A stretch of DNA of 44,210 nt, taken from positions 1 to 44,210 of the forward strand of contig NZ_AXVM01000011.1 of assembly GCF_000484635.1 (NCBI RefSeq). Direction: 5' to 3'. The notes beneath the pieces are model-generated. The model made no database searches, was not told the DNA's origin, and worked only from the letters and a program-made list of their open reading frames with translations. The stretch comes from Comamonas badia DSM 17552 (GTDB lineage Bacteria; Pseudomonadota; Gammaproteobacteria; Burkholderiales; Burkholderiaceae_C). This document shows positions 42,215-44,210 of this stretch, piece by piece (position 1 is the stretch's first letter; each line of letters starts with the position of its first letter). The translations under genes and the position numbers were made by a program.

Positions 42215-43690
42215 TCAGTCCGCGCGGTAGTTCGGCGCTTCCTTCGTGATCTGCACGTCGTGCACGTGCGATTCGCGGATGCCGGCGGCGGTGATCTCGA
42301 CGAACTCGGCCTTGTCGTTCATGTCGGCGATCGTGGCGCAGCCGCAGTAGCCCATGGCGGCGCGCACGCCACCGGCCAGCTGGTAGACGATGCTGACCAT
42401 GCTGCCCTTGTACGGCACGCGTCCTTCGATGCCCTCGGGTACGAGCTTGTCGGCGTTGGGGTTGCCGCTGCTCGCCTCCTGGAAGTAGCGGTCGGCGCTG
42501 CCCTGCTGCATCGCGCCGATCGAGCCCATGCCACGGTAGCTTTTGTACGAGCGTCCCTGGTAGAGAATGACCTCGCCCGGCGCCTCTTCGGTGCCAGCGA
42601 AGACGCCGCCCATCATCACCGAGCTGGCACCCGCGGCCAGCGCCTTGGCGATGTCGCCGGAGAAGCGGATGCCGCCATCGGCGATCAGCGGCACGCCCGT
42701 GCCCTTGAGCGCGGTAGCCACGCTGTCAATCGCCATGATCTGCGGCACGCCGACGCCGGCGACGATGCGCGTGGTGCAGATCGAGCCAGGGCCTATGCCG
42801 ACCTTGACCGCATCGGCGCCCGCCTCGGCCAGCGCGATGGCGGCGGTGCCGGTGGCGATGTTGCCGCCGATCACCTGAATCTGAGGGTAATGCCTCTTGA
42901 CCCAGCGCACGCGCTCGATCACGCCCTTGCTGTGGCCGTGCGCGGTGTCCACCACGATGGCATCCACGCCGGCCTTCACCAGCAGCTCGACACGCTCCTC
43001 GGTGCCCGCGCCCACCCCGACGGCAGCCGCCACGCGCAGGCTGCCGGCGCTGTCGCGCGCGGCGTTGGGGAAGGTCGTCTGCTTGTGGATGTCCTTGACG
43101 GTGATCAGGCCCTTGAGCTCGAAGGCATCGTTCACCACCAGCAGGCGTTCCAGCTTGTGCTTGTTGAGCAGCGCCTTGGCGTGCGCAGGACCGGTGTCGT
43201 CTTTTTCGTTGACGGTGATCAGGCGCTCGCGCGGTGTCATGATCTCGCGCACCTTGACGTCGTAGCGCGTCTCGAAGCGCACGTCGCGGCTGGTGACTAT
43301 GCCCACCACCTTGCCGCCGTCGCACACTGGAAAGCCGGAAATGCCCAGTTCCTCGGAGAGCTGCAGCACCTGCAGCACCGTGTGCTCGGGGGTGATGACC
43401 ACCGGATCGTGCACCACGCCCGATTCGTGGCGCTTGACCTTGGAAACTTCCGCCGCCTGCTGCTCGGCCGTCAGGTTCTTGTGCACCACGCCGATGCCGC
43501 CTTCCTGGGCAATGGCGATCGCCAGACGTGCTTCGGTCACCGTGTCCATGGCAGCGGACACCAGCGGGATATTCAGGGAAATGCCGCGCGTGAAGCGCGT
43601 GGCGAGCGAGGCGTCCTTGGGCAGGACCTGGGAATACGCCGGCACCAGCAACACATCGTCGAAGGTGAGCGCTTTTCCAAGAAGGCGCAT
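42215..43690 (-). CDS. IMP dehydrogenase
   Basis: A 491-residue enzyme oxidising IMP to XMP with NAD, the first committed step to GMP. GGAG lies six bases before the ATG at 43690. The start [20 protein letters not shown] is typical. Two CBS domains (about 95-215) are inserted in the barrel. The active loop [19 protein letters not shown] has the catalytic Cys, and [20 protein letters not shown] is the flap. It is first in the guaB-guaA operon. Confidence 0.97.
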   Translation of the reverse strand: MRLLGKALTFDDVLLVPAYSQVLPKDASLATRFTRGISLNIPLVSAAMDTVTEARLAIAIAQEGGIGVVHKNLTAEQQAAEVSKVKRHESGVVHDPVVITPEHTVLQVLQLSEELGISGFPVCDGGKVVGIVTSRDVRFETRYDVKVREIMTPRERLITVNEKDDTGPAHAKALLNKHKLERLLVVNDAFELKGLITVKDIHKQTTFPNAARDSAGSLRVAAAVGVGAGTEERVELLVKAGVDAIVVDTAHGHSKGVIERVRWVKRHYPQIQVIGGNIATGTAAIALAEAGADAVKVGIGPGSICTTRIVAGVGVPQIMAIDSVATALKGTGVPLIADGGIRFSGDIAKALAAGASSVMMGGVFAGTEEAPGEVILYQGRSYKSYRGMGSIGAMQQGSADRYFQEASSGNPNADKLVPEGIEGRVPYKGSMVSIVYQLAGGVRAAMGYCGCATIADMNDKAEFVEITAAGIRESHVHDVQITKEAPNYRAD

Positions 43691-44031
43691 GGAAAGCTCC
43701 AAAAATCGGATTGTACCCATGAGGCCGCAACGCATTGCTGCAGCGCCGCATCCAGGAGGCTGCCGGCCTTGGAAACCGTCCGATGCACATGGATCGCAGC
43801 GGTCCATTTTTGGCTTCGCGGCTCTTCGAGAACGCTTTCGACGCCCCAAGTCCGACAGCCCCTAGGAGTCTGCGCGGCAGACGTGAAATGATGAGCTGTT
43901 CGACGCCACTGCAGGCACCGAGCCGTTGGTGCGAAGACCAAGGAACGCGCATCCGATGCGCTGCAGGGTCGAGTATCGAGTCGCCATTCGGGCGGCAGCG
44001 GGTTCGAGAAGGTTTTGCCTTGTGTTTTGCC
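43691..44031. other. Region between guaB and the IS transposase
   Basis: No gene is supported in 341 bases. It holds the guaB promoter region and probably one end of the insertion sequence. A perfect small hairpin GTCTGC/GCAGAC (43868-43882) beside CCTAGG is visible; I could not define the terminal inverted repeat because the other end of the element is outside the window. Confidence 0.45.
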
Positions 44032-44210
44032 TCACAAGTACGCCATGCGCCGCAGATTCAGCGCCATGCAGACGAGTTTCCACTCGCATCTGGCTTTGGC
44101 GAAGCTGCGCAGACTGAACTGGCGGAACCCCAGGACCGACTTGATCCACCCATTGGGTGGCTCAACGATGTGCTTGCGTCGACGATAGGCGTCCTTGACC
44201 CGTGCCGTCT
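44032..44210 (-). CDS. Transposase C-terminus (IS1182/IS5-like), partial
   Basis: The reading frame enters from the right edge and ends at 44032. The last 58 residues (RRRKHIVEPPNGWIKSVLGF, RQFSLRSFAKARCEWKLVCM, ALNLRRMAYL) are the C-terminal part of a DDE transposase of the IS1182/IS5-type group. The Glu of HIVEPPNGWIK is the third catalytic acidic residue in this family. The rest of the element lies beyond the window, so its completeness cannot be judged. Confidence 0.85.
   Translation of the reverse strand, partial: TARVKDAYRRRKHIVEPPNGWIKSVLGFRQFSLRSFAKARCEWKLVCMALNLRRMAYL

Overview
The window looks like the chromosome of a high-GC betaproteobacterium, most likely Burkholderiales, family Comamonadaceae. 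I infer this from the protein style, the TadA-hydrolase fusion, a DctP-DctQ-DctM TRAP locus, and a family of intergenic palindromic repeats with cores such as AGCGCTTGCC/GGCAAGCGCT. Most of the window is core genome; the two ends and one internal stretch are accessory.

Layout. (1) 1-6442 is an integrated-element region. It holds two ICE-type small genes (one DUF2958), three copies of a structured GC-rich repeat, a collapsed chromate-resistance gene chrB, a frameshifted exported protein, an intact cobalt/nickel efflux operon (dmeR-dmeF plus a DUF1232 gene) with its operator, two HTH/excisionase-like genes and a frameshifted tyrosine integrase. (2) 6659-13746 is core: the N-degron transferases aat and bpt, an LpxO-like hydroxylase, pirin, a LysR regulator, an FAD oxidoreductase, gluQ (carrying an in-frame palindromic repeat) and trmB. 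(3) 13911-30240 is rich in second-messenger genes: a MASE-like/PAS/GGDEF/EAL protein, a CHASE2 class III cyclase at the head of a four-gene overlapping operon (cyclase, SH3 protein, M48 lipoprotein protease, SMR transporter), rlmB, cls, the divergent pair ybbA/tesA whose start codons overlap, a MetC-like lyase, a SulP transporter, a diguanylate cyclase overlapping a MinD-like ATPase, and a cyclase-FHA fusion. (4) 30335-38580 holds an LD-carboxypeptidase, TadA fused to a degenerate alpha/beta hydrolase, a pilin-like small protein, metY, and a TRAP transporter operon with an attenuator-like terminator after dctP, followed by an LhgO-like FAD dehydrogenase. (5) 38616-40518 is a small island next to the 3' end of guaA: a hybrid of a P4-type integrase N-terminus and a phage head-tail connector C-terminus, an arginase-family gene, and a noncoding region of paired repeats. 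(6) 40519-43690 is guaB-guaA, and the window ends in the C-terminus of an IS transposase.

I found no clearly new multi-gene defence or biosynthetic system. The most notable points are the repeat inserted in frame in gluQ, the integrase/head-tail hybrid, the paired CGATAG repeats and tandem 21-bp repeat at the guaA stop, the DctP/DctQM attenuator, and several single-base frameshifts in homopolymer runs in the left-hand element. The last group could be real decay, phase variation or sequencing error.
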